Source: Candidatus Heimdallarchaeota archaeon LC_3 (GTDB lineage: Archaea; Asgardarchaeota; Heimdallarchaeia; Hodarchaeales; LC-3). Taken from it: a stretch of DNA of 22,527 nucleotides. The translations under genes were made by a program, and so were the position numbers. This document shows, piece after piece, positions 1 through 8,160 of the stretch. How positions within the stretch are numbered: position 1 is the stretch's first letter; every line of letters starts with the position of its first letter. The notes below the pieces were generated by a model. The model worked only from the letters and a program-made list of their open reading frames with translations. It was not told the DNA's origin and ran no database searches. The stretch lies in the NCBI GenBank assembly GCA_001940645.1, contig MDVS01000054.1, positions 1-22,527 of the forward strand, given 5' to 3'.

Positions 1-1463
1 GTTTAATTGGTCCAATTTGGCTTATAGCTACTAGTACCGAATCGAGAACTTCTATTCGATATGGTTCTCGCTCACCCCAATATATTACTTTAGAATTAGG
101 TCATGTTTTAGAAAATTTACGCTTAACCTCATGGGGTAGAGATTTATCTTTACAAACGTTTGTTTCTCCCTCAGAAACACCTGATTGGTTAGAGATACTA
201 GGTGAAGAGCCTAAATTAGAGTTTATTGCAGGATTTACAAAATCTTCTAATCTCTTATCTGATAAATACAAGTTGACGTCAGGAAAATTATCTATATTGG
301 ATAATGATTCCTTTATTCATGATTATTCTATTGAAGAAACTATTAGACTTCGTTCATCAGTTCGAGATTATTTAGATAAAAATATCACTAAATCCGAAAT
401 TGAAACGTTTTTTAGACTATTTTTAGGAATTAATAATAAAAATAGGCAAGTAATTTTTCCTGGGTTTTCAAACAATTCACTTTTAGATTATACTATGTTT
501 GTTGGAGAAAAAATCACTGATATTAACCCTGGAGTGTATAATATTAATTCAAGTACTGGTTCATTTGTTTCTTTAGAAAACACTGATAAAATTCTTGATC
601 TTCAACAAGCTGGCCTTGATCAACAGTGGATTGGATCAGCCAGCTTTAGTATTACAATATCTTCGAAAAACATTCAGCTTACTGCTGATCGGTTGAGCAT
701 TCTTGAAGCAGGAGTTGCAGGTCAACGTTTCTATCATACCTGTACTCTTACTAATTTAGGAATGGTTGTTATAGGAGCGTTTTATGATAATCAAATTCAA
801 TCTCTTATTCAATCAACAGGCCAGCCTTTATATATTATTCCTATTGGCCCAGTGGAACGATCAATAATTGCTTTCCAATTAGAGAGTATTCCTATCACTT
901 TACGAACAATTGGTAACATTGCAGGAATTCTTGCAGTATTTCTATTCCTAATTATGGCAATATTTCATACTAATGCTGTTAAAACATTGTTTCATATCAA
1001 AAGTCAAAAAATTCATTATTTTTTTGCTTCTATGATCATTTTTTTTGTAGTAATTCATGTTTTCATATTAATCGGTTATTATTCTATTAGAACTGGTGAA
1101 TTTTCCCAAATTTTCGATATTTTAATCAAGGCTTTCTTACCCCCTCCTTTAGACTTCGAATTGGCTGAATCAGTTGGCCAATTCTTTGCACGAATGGCTC
1201 TTTGGATGTCAATTGCCTTAATCCTAATTATGCTACCATTGAAAGTATTAGAACGAATTAAACCAAAATTTCGAACTCTGACACACAATATTTTATTTAT
1301 AGTAATTATTGGATCAATCCTGGTGCATTCTTTTCTCAATTCAAACATCCTGAATAGATTCCAAGAGGAATACATTAGTTTAGTTATTATTGGTATGGGA
1401 ATTTGGTATCTGATTCATCAATATTCTAAAAAACAGACTGAAAATAAGAAAAGTATAGATTAG
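1..1463 (+). CDS. Tandem nitroreductase domains fused to a ferric-reductase-like bis-heme membrane domain (5' end outside window)
   Basis: The reading frame is open from base 3, so the gene starts upstream of the window; the TTG at 273 is internal. In order it shows the C-terminal half of one nitroreductase (SagB-like FMN) domain (bases 3-200, with YGSRSPQYITLELGHVLENL), a second complete nitroreductase domain (about 320-860, with the RLRSSVRDY substrate/FMN motif and a GVYNIN segment), and a C-terminal region with about five membrane helices (880-1430). Helices 2 and 4 each carry a His pair spaced H-x13-H (His codons at 1014 and 1056, and at 1284 and 1326). This is the heme-ligand pattern of the ferric reductase/NOX/MsrQ transmembrane family. 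I infer a membrane flavo-heme oxidoreductase moving electrons between an FMN domain and two b hemes. The substrate is unknown. Nitroreductase assignment is firm; the heme domain rests on helix and His spacing. Confidence 0.8.
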   Translation, partial: LIGPIWLIATSTESRTSIRYGSRSPQYITLELGHVLENLRLTSWGRDLSLQTFVSPSETPDWLEILGEEPKLEFIAGFTKSSNLLSDKYKLTSGKLSILDNDSFIHDYSIEETIRLRSSVRDYLDKNITKSEIETFFRLFLGINNKNRQVIFPGFSNNSLLDYTMFVGEKITDINPGVYNINSSTGSFVSLENTDKILDLQQAGLDQQWIGSASFSITISSKNIQLTADRLSILEAGVAGQRFYHTCTLTNLGMVVIGAFYDNQIQSLIQSTGQPLYIIPIGPVERSIIAFQLESIPITLRTIGNIAGILAVFLFLIMAIFHTNAVKTLFHIKSQKIHYFFASMIIFFVVIHVFILIGYYSIRTGEFSQIFDILIKAFLPPPLDFELAESVGQFFARMALWMSIALILIMLPLKVLERIKPKFRTLTHNILFIVIIGSILVHSFLNSNILNRFQEEYISLVIIGMGIWYLIHQYSKKQTENKKSID

Positions 1464-1733
1464 TGACATACTATTATGGAATGTTTATAGAATTTTTATA
1501 TCATTGAATTAAATTGTCTTATCAATTTGGTTTTTGGACTTAAACAAGTTTATCAAAGATGCTCAAGTACTTTTGGACATTATGAAGGTCTGGCCATTCT
1601 GGGCATTCTAAATCGAACTATTCTTAATGAGAGTTATACCTAAGATTTTTTTCATTTCCTGTTCCAAACCATTTAAATTTTGTTGAAGTTTAGTGATAAT
1701 AAGATTGTTTTTTCTAGAGTAAGGGGTAAAGAA

Positions 1734-2570
1734 ATGTTAAAAATTAAAAGAATTTTCTTTATATCAACAATTTTAATATTTTTATTTAATTCATCGATAA
1801 TTTCAAGTGGTAATGCGATTTCTCTATCAGAAGAACCGTTTAGGCCGGTCGATGGTAATTTTTCCACATATACATGGAATTTCACGGGTTTTGCTGAAAT
1901 TGCTAGTATAAATACTGAAGGAGACTTCGTTGATTATACTAACGTAAACGAAAAAGATTTTATCTGGATCGAAAATCCTATTGAGGGTGTTTTAAATGTT
2001 TCAATTCATTCTTATATGTCTTATTTAATGGAGAATGTAAGCAGTATTATCTCGAATGAGACCACTAGTATATTTGCTAATGGATTATATTTAATTAACA
2101 TTACAACAAGGGAATACGTAAATACTCAAGGATTAGGTTCAGCAAATTATGCAAATAGTTACATCGATCCTCGCGGGTTAACTTTAGGAGATAAAGTTTG
2201 GGTAAGCAGTTCTGAATTGAATCTTACCTCTATCGAATCAATTACTATTGTTAACGTTCCTCGTGAAGCCTATAAATTGATTTTGGATTTGGATTCAGTT
2301 AAAATTACCTGTTATTATGATTCTGAAACAGGGATACTATTGAAATTTAGTATTATCCATACAATATCTTCGGAAGTAAGCAATAGATTAAAAATTACAA
2401 CAACTAAAGAAGAAAGTAGGGAATTATTGAGTACAAATGCATTTAATGTTTCTACACTAGTTAAATCAACAAATGAGTCTAATCCAGTAACGAGTTCAGG
2501 ATACGCATTTTTAATCACCATATTTAGTCTTTTAGTGATAAAAAAAGTTAAAAAATATAAAAAATGTTAA
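1734..2570 (+). CDS. Secreted, C-terminally membrane-anchored surface protein, function unknown
   Basis: A 278-residue protein if started at ATG 1734, preceded by AAGGGGT at 1721-1727; an in-frame TTG at 1680 would add 18 residues before the signal peptide and is less likely. The N-terminus is a classical signal peptide: MLKIKR, a hydrophobic stretch, then a likely cleavage after SSGNA. The body contains about nine N-x-S/T sequons, typical of N-glycosylated archaeal surface proteins, and a CYYDSETGILLKF segment seen in archaeal secreted proteins of this shape. The C-terminus is a short SSGYAF motif, a membrane helix and a Lys-rich tail (KKVKKYKK), which resembles CTERM-type sorting signals. 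No catalytic motif is visible. It is preceded by 270 bases of non-coding DNA and is probably transcribed alone. Confidence 0.75.
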   Translation: MLKIKRIFFISTILIFLFNSSIISSGNAISLSEEPFRPVDGNFSTYTWNFTGFAEIASINTEGDFVDYTNVNEKDFIWIENPIEGVLNVSIHSYMSYLMENVSSIISNETTSIFANGLYLINITTREYVNTQGLGSANYANSYIDPRGLTLGDKVWVSSSELNLTSIESITIVNVPREAYKLILDLDSVKITCYYDSETGILLKFSIIHTISSEVSNRLKITTTKEESRELLSTNAFNVSTLVKSTNESNPVTSSGYAFLITIFSLLVIKKVKKYKKC

Positions 2571-2722
2571 TTCGCCTAGGATTATTTTTCCTTCTTTTTA
2601 CCTTCCATTTCCGCAATAATAATTGCTGTGAATAATTATAACTACTCAATTTTGTTTAATTTTTAGTATTTCTTCGCTTTTATTTTAATGATAAGGAAAT
2701 CAATTATTCTGGATCAGGAACC

Positions 2723-3175
2723 ATGGATATTACTGAATCTCAATCTTTTTGCTGTTTTTGTAAAAAATCACTGGTTTTTAGTGAAAAATTCTATCATTTT
2801 ACCTGTCAAAATGAAGTCACTAATTTTAATCAAAATTCAGCAATTAAATTAGACCTTAATAACTATCAAATCCATTTACTAACAATTTTATTAACTGTTA
2901 CTAGTTTGCGGTTACCAGAAGTCTTAACGCTTAAGAAAAACAATTTTGATTTTGAAAATAATCAAATTAATTTTCGCAATAAAAAGTTTAAAATAACCGA
3001 TTCACAAAATAATGAACTAATTCATATTTTTAATAAACTACAAGTCTCAGAAAATCTTTTTTCGATGAATGTTAATTATCCATCCAAGTATTTTCCTCTA
3101 AAGAAATTTTGCTTAAAATCTTCTAATAATAATTTCGCTTTGAAAAACCAATTGAAATTACTAATTAACTTTTAA
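2723..3175 (+). CDS. Small zinc-finger protein with a degenerate tyrosine-recombinase-like core
   Basis: 150 residues, ATG start with AGGA at 2716-2719. Residues 10-28 hold C10-x2-C13 and H25-x2-C28, a plausible treble-clef zinc site. Residues about 50-95 (LLTILLTVTSLRLPEVLTLK, then FDFENNQINFRNKKFK) resemble the start of the tyrosine recombinase catalytic domain: the (T/S)-x-LR-x-x-E-x-L-x-L helix with the first catalytic Arg, followed by the beta-hairpin with its Lys. The protein ends before the HxxR and nucleophilic Tyr motifs, so it cannot be an active recombinase. It is either a truncated remnant or a DNA-binding protein that reuses the fold. Coding potential looks real, because the frame is intact and codon use fits its neighbours. 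The recombinase link is an inference from a short motif. Confidence 0.55.
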   Translation: MDITESQSFCCFCKKSLVFSEKFYHFTCQNEVTNFNQNSAIKLDLNNYQIHLLTILLTVTSLRLPEVLTLKKNNFDFENNQINFRNKKFKITDSQNNELIHIFNKLQVSENLFSMNVNYPSKYFPLKKFCLKSSNNNFALKNQLKLLINF

Positions 3176-3228
3176 ATGCGTTTAGTTATTCATTATCATA
3201 GAAAAAAATATATTAGTTAGTATCAGGT

Positions 3229-3753
3229 TTATTGGTTATGTATTCTATATAAATTTCTTATTATATTTATTTGTCCTAAGTGATAAGCATCATGATGAAT
3301 CATCGTGAAAATGATCCTTTTTATCGACCATGAATCACCCCAATTCGTTTTTACTTTTTTTTCTAATTCATTATCAGATATTCCCTTAATGCTTTCCACC
3401 AATTTTTCTTGTATTTTTTTCGGATAATGCTTACTTTCTGGCCATTCAGGGCAATCTAACTCCTTCCATTGTAGTTTCGCTTCTCTGAATGCACATTCAT
3501 CATACATTAATTTACATTGAGCTATATGTAAAATTAAATATTCAATAGTTGATATCAGATCCAAATTTTGTTCTTCTATCCATCCATTTCCAAATCTATT
3601 CCAATTTTGAATAATATCTAATGTTCTTGAGGTTGAAGTCGGCATCCACTGGGCTTCTTCTTTTGTTAAGGTATCCAAGACCTCTAATAAATCTTGGTAT
3701 CCATGATTTAACTCCCAGATTACTGATAGAATAAAATTATTTGGATGATTCAT
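3229..3753 (-). CDS. DinB-family metal-binding four-helix-bundle protein
   Basis: 174 residues, the usual DinB length. The signature near the C-terminus, HHDAYHLGQI (residues 153-162), supplies the H154-x3-H158 pair, and H76 in LHIAQC is the likely third ligand of the DinB/YfiT metal site. Family members include thiol-dependent S-transferases and many proteins of unknown role; nothing here gives a substrate. A TATA-like element (GGTATTTAAG on the minus strand) lies about 45 bases upstream of the ATG, so the gene probably has its own promoter. Its 3' end is duplicated at 4564-4737 downstream of the Uma2 gene. The family call is firm; the function is open. Confidence 0.8.
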   Translation of the reverse strand: MNHPNNFILSVIWELNHGYQDLLEVLDTLTKEEAQWMPTSTSRTLDIIQNWNRFGNGWIEEQNLDLISTIEYLILHIAQCKLMYDECAFREAKLQWKELDCPEWPESKHYPKKIQEKLVESIKGISDNELEKKVKTNWGDSWSIKRIIFTMIHHDAYHLGQINIIRNLYRIHNQ

Positions 3754-3938
3754 CTTCTTTTCATTGTTTTTCTTTGGTTTTCAACTTAACATAACTTAAA
3801 TACCCTTCTGGAGTCCATGTAAAACTTTTTGATTTATGGTAGTAGGTAATCCTAATTATTCGAATAAGAAGAAAAAAATACCCAAATTAACCGAAAAATT
3901 AAAAAGTATTGATAATTTCAAATAACATGGTGAATATT

Positions 3939-4211
3939 ATGAGTTTATCAGATGAAGAAATTAAAGAGATCGCTGAGCGAGCGGTAGCAAATGTAGATAC
4001 GGATAAGATAGTAAAGAATGCCATGGCTAAAGCTAAAGATAACAGGAAGAAAACAATGAGAAATAGTGTACTAAGTCTAGGGTTAGGAGCTTTTATTACC
4101 TTTGGTGGAGTTTTATCTTTAGATACAGGAGTGGGTATTTATTTATTAATAGCAGGCCTATTATTCTTAGGTCTTGGTGTATTTTTGTTTTTACTTACTC
4201 GGATTACCTAA
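3939..4211 (+). CDS. Small two-helix membrane protein
   Basis: 90 residues from ATG 3939. That start is chosen because a GGTGA ribosome-binding site at 3929-3933 sits five bases before it; in-frame ATG 3927 and TTG 3909 lie upstream but have no such site. The N-terminal 45 residues are soluble and charged (SLSDEEIKEIAERAV, then a Lys-rich stretch), probably helical. They are followed by two hydrophobic helices (about 47-65 and 70-87) joined by a short LDTGVG turn. The topology suggests a helical hairpin in the membrane with a cytoplasmic N-terminal helix. I do not recognise a named family. A run of ten T at 4231-4240 follows the stop. Confidence 0.6.
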   Translation: MSLSDEEIKEIAERAVANVDTDKIVKNAMAKAKDNRKKTMRNSVLSLGLGAFITFGGVLSLDTGVGIYLLIAGLLFLGLGVFLFLLTRIT

Positions 4212-4563
4212 AAATTATAATTCCTTAATGTTTTTTTTTTAAATTTCTTATTTATTTTGTTTACGAGCAAATTTTGAATAATATCCTTGAAGTTAGTAAG
4301 GATTTCTAAATCCTTGGGGATAAAATCAGATTAGGTTTTAGAAGTATTTCTTTGTTTAAATGAGGATGTTTGATTATGGAGAACTCTAACACAGCATTAA
4401 TTTTGATAAAACTATTGTATATTAATTTTCTGTTATTTTGGGTTATTCTTATTAGTTTGTGATTTAAATTATGAAACTTTTTCCAAGGAAAAAAAGTCGA
4501 CGTATCGAAAAAATCTTTAATAGGCGAATTTTACTAAAATAGCTGAAAATTTTAGTACAAGGT
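4212..4563. other. Intergenic stretch with alternating inverted repeats
   Basis: Apart from the T-tract this stretch contains three alternating arms: ATCCTT (4283-4288), AAGGAT (4298-4303) and ATCCTT (4310-4315). The second pair extends to a perfect 8-base arm (4298-4305 with 4308-4315). A 23-codon basic ORF starts at ATG 4471 (MKLFPRKKSRRIEK...) and ends at a TAG; there is too little to call it a gene. I see nothing else. Confidence 0.4.
4231..4240 (+). terminator. T-tract terminator after the small membrane protein gene
   Basis: Ten consecutive T residues lie 20 bases after the stop at 4211, consistent with T-rich archaeal intrinsic termination. There is no strong hairpin in front of it. 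Confidence 0.5.
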
Positions 4564-4737
4564 TTATTGGTTTTGTATTCTATATAAGTTTCTTATGGTA
4601 TATATTTGTCCTAAGTGATAAGCATCATGATGAATCATCATGAAAATGATCTTTTTTATTGGCCATGAATCTCCCCAATTCATTTTTACTTTTTTTTCTA
4701 TTTCCTTATCAGATATTCCCAAACTTTCAGAAAAATA
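4564..4737 (-). pseudogene. Truncated DinB 3'-end copy directly behind the Uma2 gene
   Basis: The minus strand encodes about 57 residues closely matching the last part of the DinB protein at 3229-3753, from ESLGISDKE through HHDAYHLGQI to the terminal NLYRIQNQ, with the stop codon in the same place. Non-coding bases around the stop also match. The N-terminal two thirds, including the first metal-ligand His, are absent. The fragment begins right after the TAG of the Uma2 gene and is in the same frame as it. It is therefore a partial duplication or the remnant of a second DinB gene overwritten by the Uma2 gene. It has no start of its own. Confidence 0.75.
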
Positions 4738-5355
4738 CTATAAATCGCTTATTTTTGGGAATTCTTTCAACCATTTTAAATTAATTTTCATTTCCGGGAA
4801 TCTTTTTGGGGCTATTTCTCCCTTTTCGATTGATTCTGATGAATATTTATTATTATTACCTAATAAATATCTCAACAGTTTAGGGGGATCTTGATAGATA
4901 TACCAAATTTCTTGAATTTTTGCATCCTGATACCATGAAAGTTTTTCACCAAGATCATGGGATTCTGTTCCTTTAGAAACAATTTCAATAATCCATTCTG
5001 GGTTTCCAACATAAATAGCATCATTATCTATGCTAAATGAGTTTGGTAAAAAATATATCAAATCTGGTTCCGGTCGATGACCATTATTAGGTAGTAAGAT
5101 TGCGATACGAGATCCTAGTAATTCTCCTAGATCTTTTTTTTCTAAATAATCATTAATAAATCGGTGCAGAAAACTAAAAATTTTTTCATGCTTAATCGAA
5201 GCTGGTGAATGAATAAATAAACAACCCTGAGAATACTCCACTTTTAGATCTTCGGAGCTAAATTCCCAGTACTCTTTCTCTGTCAAACCTTTTAAGATAA
5301 GAATATAATCTTCAGGAGGAATCCAAGTTTTATTATCTAAATTGATAGTTATCAT
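4738..5355 (-). CDS. Uma2-family (DUF820) PD-(D/E)xK nuclease-fold protein
   Basis: 205 residues, normal length for Uma2. The recognisable core is an early E40 in KVEYSQG, the RPEPDLIYF strand (D98) and the PEWIIEIVSKGT strand (E124), followed by a conserved D/K helix segment (HDLGEKLSWY, K138) and EIWYIY. These are the positions of the restriction-endonuclease-like active site. Uma2 proteins are abundant in cyanobacteria and scattered in archaea; their biological role is unsettled, and many are thought to be linked to mobile elements. Start ATG 5355 follows a TATA-like ATTTATAAAT about 50 bases upstream on the minus strand. The C-terminus abuts the DinB remnant, suggesting arrival by rearrangement. 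Confidence 0.85.
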   Translation of the reverse strand: MITINLDNKTWIPPEDYILILKGLTEKEYWEFSSEDLKVEYSQGCLFIHSPASIKHEKIFSFLHRFINDYLEKKDLGELLGSRIAILLPNNGHRPEPDLIYFLPNSFSIDNDAIYVGNPEWIIEIVSKGTESHDLGEKLSWYQDAKIQEIWYIYQDPPKLLRYLLGNNNKYSSESIEKGEIAPKRFPEMKINLKWLKEFPKISDL

Positions 5356-5652
5356 AATTAAACAAGTAATTTATCTTTGGTTTCTTATTAACATTTCGGA
5401 TTTATAAATACAATAATTTCAATAACATACTTAGGGATCCAAGTTTGATTTTTTTATGCCTTTTCTTCTAGTTTTAAATTTCAAATTACTAAAAGAATTA
5501 TTTAGTGCATATTATCGCTTTCAAATGATTGATTCCAAGAATCCTATTATTTCTGATATTAAAGCACGCTTTTTCATTTGATATATTTGCTAAAAAGGTA
5601 TAAATGAATTTTATTATTTTAACAAATCAATTTGATTCTGATTTCCATAAAA

Positions 5653-6258
5653 TTATTTCTCCTTCTCCTTAGATTCTAAATCGGGTAATCCAAAGTAAAA
5701 TATTAAGCAATTTTCTTCTTTCAACAATGAACCTCTATCCTCCATGCTTGTCACATTTTTTTCTTCCAATTTTTTTTCTATCTCAATTAATCGTTTGATT
5801 ACAAAATGATAATCCTCCTCATTTATTATTAATTGCCTCATGACTACTGGTTTAGCGCTTTCTTTTTGGATCTTAGCAAATTCCTTTGCATTTATTCCTT
5901 CGAGATTCACTAAACTTTTTCTTACCAAAGCTTGCGAAAACCTTATTCTCGAACTGATGTCCTTGGTATTTGATAACAAGGTCGTATTATAAATCCTATT
6001 CTCCACATATTGACTATCTGGAAACGTTTTCTGTTTTGTTCTATACCAAATTTTTTTGAGAAAGTTTTTTACCTTTATTTCTTCTGAAAATATTAGTTGA
6101 TCTTTTTCTAGCATTCTCAAATGATCATATACCGTACTTTGTGGTATGTTAATATTTTTTGATATGCTTGATGCTGAAAGTCCTTCTGTGATCATTGTGA
6201 TTTGAGCTAGTATCGCAGCAGAGGTTTCATCAGCTAATACATCATGTATAGTTCGCAT
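5653..6258 (-). CDS. Winged-helix (ArsR/TrmB-like) transcriptional regulator
   Basis: 201 residues. Residues about 8-58 form a winged helix-turn-helix: LADETSAAILAQI, GLSASSISKNI, then the recognition helix IPQSTVYDHLRMLEKDQLI. The rest is mostly helical, with a charged region near 160-180 (IEIEKKLEEKN) that may form a dimerising coil, and an acidic/Lys tail. It is transcribed away from the tandem SRPBCC gene at 6440. Such ArsR-regulator/SRPBCC pairs are a familiar arrangement, so it probably controls that gene and itself through the palindrome at 6334-6348. No metal-binding Cys cluster is present, so the ligand is unlikely to be a metal. The DNA-binding assignment is strong; the target is inferred from position. 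Confidence 0.8.
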   Translation of the reverse strand: MRTIHDVLADETSAAILAQITMITEGLSASSISKNINIPQSTVYDHLRMLEKDQLIFSEEIKVKNFLKKIWYRTKQKTFPDSQYVENRIYNTTLLSNTKDISSRIRFSQALVRKSLVNLEGINAKEFAKIQKESAKPVVMRQLIINEEDYHFVIKRLIEIEKKLEEKNVTSMEDRGSLLKEENCLIFYFGLPDLESKEKEK

Positions 6259-6333
6259 AATCCTTTTTCTCAGAATAATTTTAGTTTTTTTCTTATTATT
6301 TTATCTTTCAAAACGTATTTAAATATTATATCA

Positions 6334-6348
6334 TTACGATATTCGTAA
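6334..6348. promoter_or_regulatory. Palindromic operator candidate between divergent genes
   Basis: TTACG-N5-CGTAA, a perfect 5-base inverted repeat with an ATATT spacer, lies in the 181-base divergent promoter region, just upstream of the regulator's TATA-like box (6313-6328, read on the minus strand). Size and position fit a dimeric winged-helix repressor site. This is inferred, not shown. Confidence 0.45.
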
Positions 6349-6406
6349 CATAATATTTTTCGAGAATTAATTATTGAGTTATATATTTCCAATGATTATA
6401 GAAAAA

Positions 6407-6420
6407 GATATTTAAATAAA
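6407..6420 (+). promoter_or_regulatory. TATA box of the tandem SRPBCC gene
   Basis: GATATTTAAATAAA is centred about 27 bases before ATG 6440. With the usual archaeal spacing, transcription would start within a few bases of the ATG, so the mRNA is probably leaderless, which agrees with the lack of a ribosome-binding site. Confidence 0.55.
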
Positions 6421-6439
6421 AGAAAGCTAGTGAATAACT

Positions 6440-7501
6440 ATGTTAAAGGAAAAACATGATTGGACATATTTTAAACGAAGAATTTATATTAAAAATACCA
6501 CAGTAAACGAAATTTTTCGTATGTGCGTGACTCCAAAAGGATTAACTGAATGGTTCGTAGAAAAGACGGAATACAAAGATAATAAGGGCCGAATTAGAGA
6601 ACAAAACGAGATTATACATCCAGGTGACACTTTCAAATGGACCTATCACATTGGTAGCACCGTTGAAGGGAAAATACTTGCTATAAACGAAAACAAGTCT
6701 CTTTCTTTTACCTTTGGTGAAAACGAACCTAATACAAATGATTATGTCGTGGTGACATTTACCTTTCACGAAAAACGAGATAAAATCTGGTTTGACATCC
6801 TACAAGATAATATGGCTGACAGTAATTATGGTCGCGTTTTTTATTATATTAGTTGTAATATGGGTTGGGTATTTCATATGAATAATATGAAGTCTATTAT
6901 TGAAAATAACTATGATTTGAGAGTTGAAAATGAAAATCGTATGCACGTTGATGCTCCAAGTGGGTATCCTCTAGAAAATTATCAGTGGACTTCTTTTAAG
7001 ATTCAGGAATACTTCAAAACTACCAAAGAAGAGGTTTTCCAAAAATGGACTTCATCTAATCAAATAATACAATGGTTTCTTAAAGAAGCTATATTTTTAA
7101 CTTCAAACAACGAGGTAAGATCATTTAATGAAAAAATTAAAAAGGAAGATAAATATATTTGGAAATTTCATTCAGGATTAGAATTATCTGGCGAAATTCT
7201 TGATATTGTTGATAATTCATTATTCAAATTTACTTTTGGAAAAAAGGAACCTGATTCAGAGGAAAACGTAGTAGTGACTGTTACTTTTCATGATAATGGT
7301 AATAATCATTGTCGAATTGAAATATCTCAAGAAAATATTGCAGATAACGAATATGGGTATGTTACATATAACTTAAGTTGTATTTTAGGATGGAGTTACT
7401 TTTTAACTAATCTTCGGTCGGTTTTTGAGTCAGGATGCGACCTACGTGAACAAAATCAACAATTAGAGTCTGAATCAAGAAGTTATTCTATCCTAAAATA
7501 A
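6440..7501 (+). CDS. Tandem SRPBCC (AHSA1-like) protein
   Basis: 353 residues made of two homologous SRPBCC/START-like domains (about 8-165 and 182-340); single-domain AHSA1 proteins are about 150 residues. The internal repeat is plain: SFTFGENEPN..VVVTFTF in the first half and KFTFGKKEPD..VVVTVTF in the second, then NMADSNYGRVFYY against NIADNEYGYVTYN, and LRVEN against LREQN. Each half also carries the family's early W-F motif (TEWFVE; IQWFLK). These domains form a hydrophobic pocket; relatives act as ligand-binding or stress-linked proteins, and a link to Hsp90 is not implied. The gene diverges from a winged-helix regulator and probably has a leaderless transcript. The ligand cannot be read from the sequence. 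Confidence 0.85.
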   Translation: MLKEKHDWTYFKRRIYIKNTTVNEIFRMCVTPKGLTEWFVEKTEYKDNKGRIREQNEIIHPGDTFKWTYHIGSTVEGKILAINENKSLSFTFGENEPNTNDYVVVTFTFHEKRDKIWFDILQDNMADSNYGRVFYYISCNMGWVFHMNNMKSIIENNYDLRVENENRMHVDAPSGYPLENYQWTSFKIQEYFKTTKEEVFQKWTSSNQIIQWFLKEAIFLTSNNEVRSFNEKIKKEDKYIWKFHSGLELSGEILDIVDNSLFKFTFGKKEPDSEENVVVTVTFHDNGNNHCRIEISQENIADNEYGYVTYNLSCILGWSYFLTNLRSVFESGCDLREQNQQLESESRSYSILK

Positions 7502-8103
7502 GACTCCCTACTTTTTGAAAAATTAATTAAATTTTTAAAAAAAAAATAACTAAAAAGAAACATTCTTAAAATAAGGTCAGATTTGATAATGAATTATTCT
7601 GAAGAAATTAATAATCAATATGATAGACTCAAACTGTTGGTCTAGATACTGGATGAACTTATTGTTAAAGAACATGGTAATTATTTATTAGATACTTAAA
7701 ATATAAATGAAAAAATTTTATTAGTCAACTCTTTTCCATAAGGAATTACAGTATTTGTTGGAGTCTAAATAAGGAAAAAACGAGCAAATGAAGGATAGTG
7801 ATCGACTGAAGAAAAATACCTTATAAACGATTTTTTATATTTCGTATTAATATTATTTCTAGAAGCATCTCGCCAAATTTACTGTATGAGAAGTAGTATG
7901 TCTTCTGCGGCTTGTCATGAAACTGTAAAATTTCCATTTTGCTTGTCTATAATACCATATATAGCCGATAACAGATAGCCATATTTAACCAATGCCATTT
8001 ACAACCACATCAAGAAGTAACCCGTTTACAAAATCTAAATCACGCGAGTCTTTTGTCTAGTGAGTAACAAGAGAAAAACTGGTTAAATGCCTAAATCTTT
8101 CTT
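7502..8103. other. Long non-coding stretch before histone copy 1
   Basis: About 600 bases without an intact gene. Besides the possible remnant near 7.6 kb there is a Cys-containing frame around 7890-7970 (SSAACHETVKFPFCL) that is soon closed by stops. I see no tRNA, repeat array or convincing RNA element. Confidence 0.4.
7589..7768 (+). pseudogene. Possible decayed small gene with in-frame stops
   Basis: Reading from ATG 7589 gives coding-like text (MNYSEEINNQYDRLKLLV, then ILDELIVKEHGNYLLDT, NINEKILLVNSFP, GITVFVGV) in one frame, interrupted by TAG and two TAA codons. Composition and frame persistence suggest a degraded gene. No family is recognised, and chance cannot be excluded. Confidence 0.3.
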
Positions 8104-8127
8104 GATGAGAAAATAAAAATTATCACA

Positions 8128-8141
8128 ATGTTTAAAAAACG
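8128..8141 (+). promoter_or_regulatory. TATA box of histone gene copy 1
   Basis: ATGTTTAAAAAACG aligns with ATATTTAAAAGACG in copy 2. Normal archaeal spacing puts the transcription start near 8159, immediately before the leader hairpin. Confidence 0.5.
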
Positions 8142-8160
8142 TAATAGTTATTTCATGTTT

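Noticed and set aside
4640..4894. Plus-strand open frame over the DinB remnant and Uma2 3' end
   Set aside because: Antisense to two recognisable coding sequences; no family resemblance of its own.
7870..8090. Possible transposase remnant (Cys-containing frame near 7.9-8.0 kb)
   Set aside because: Frames are short and closed by several stops, and no family motif is visible.
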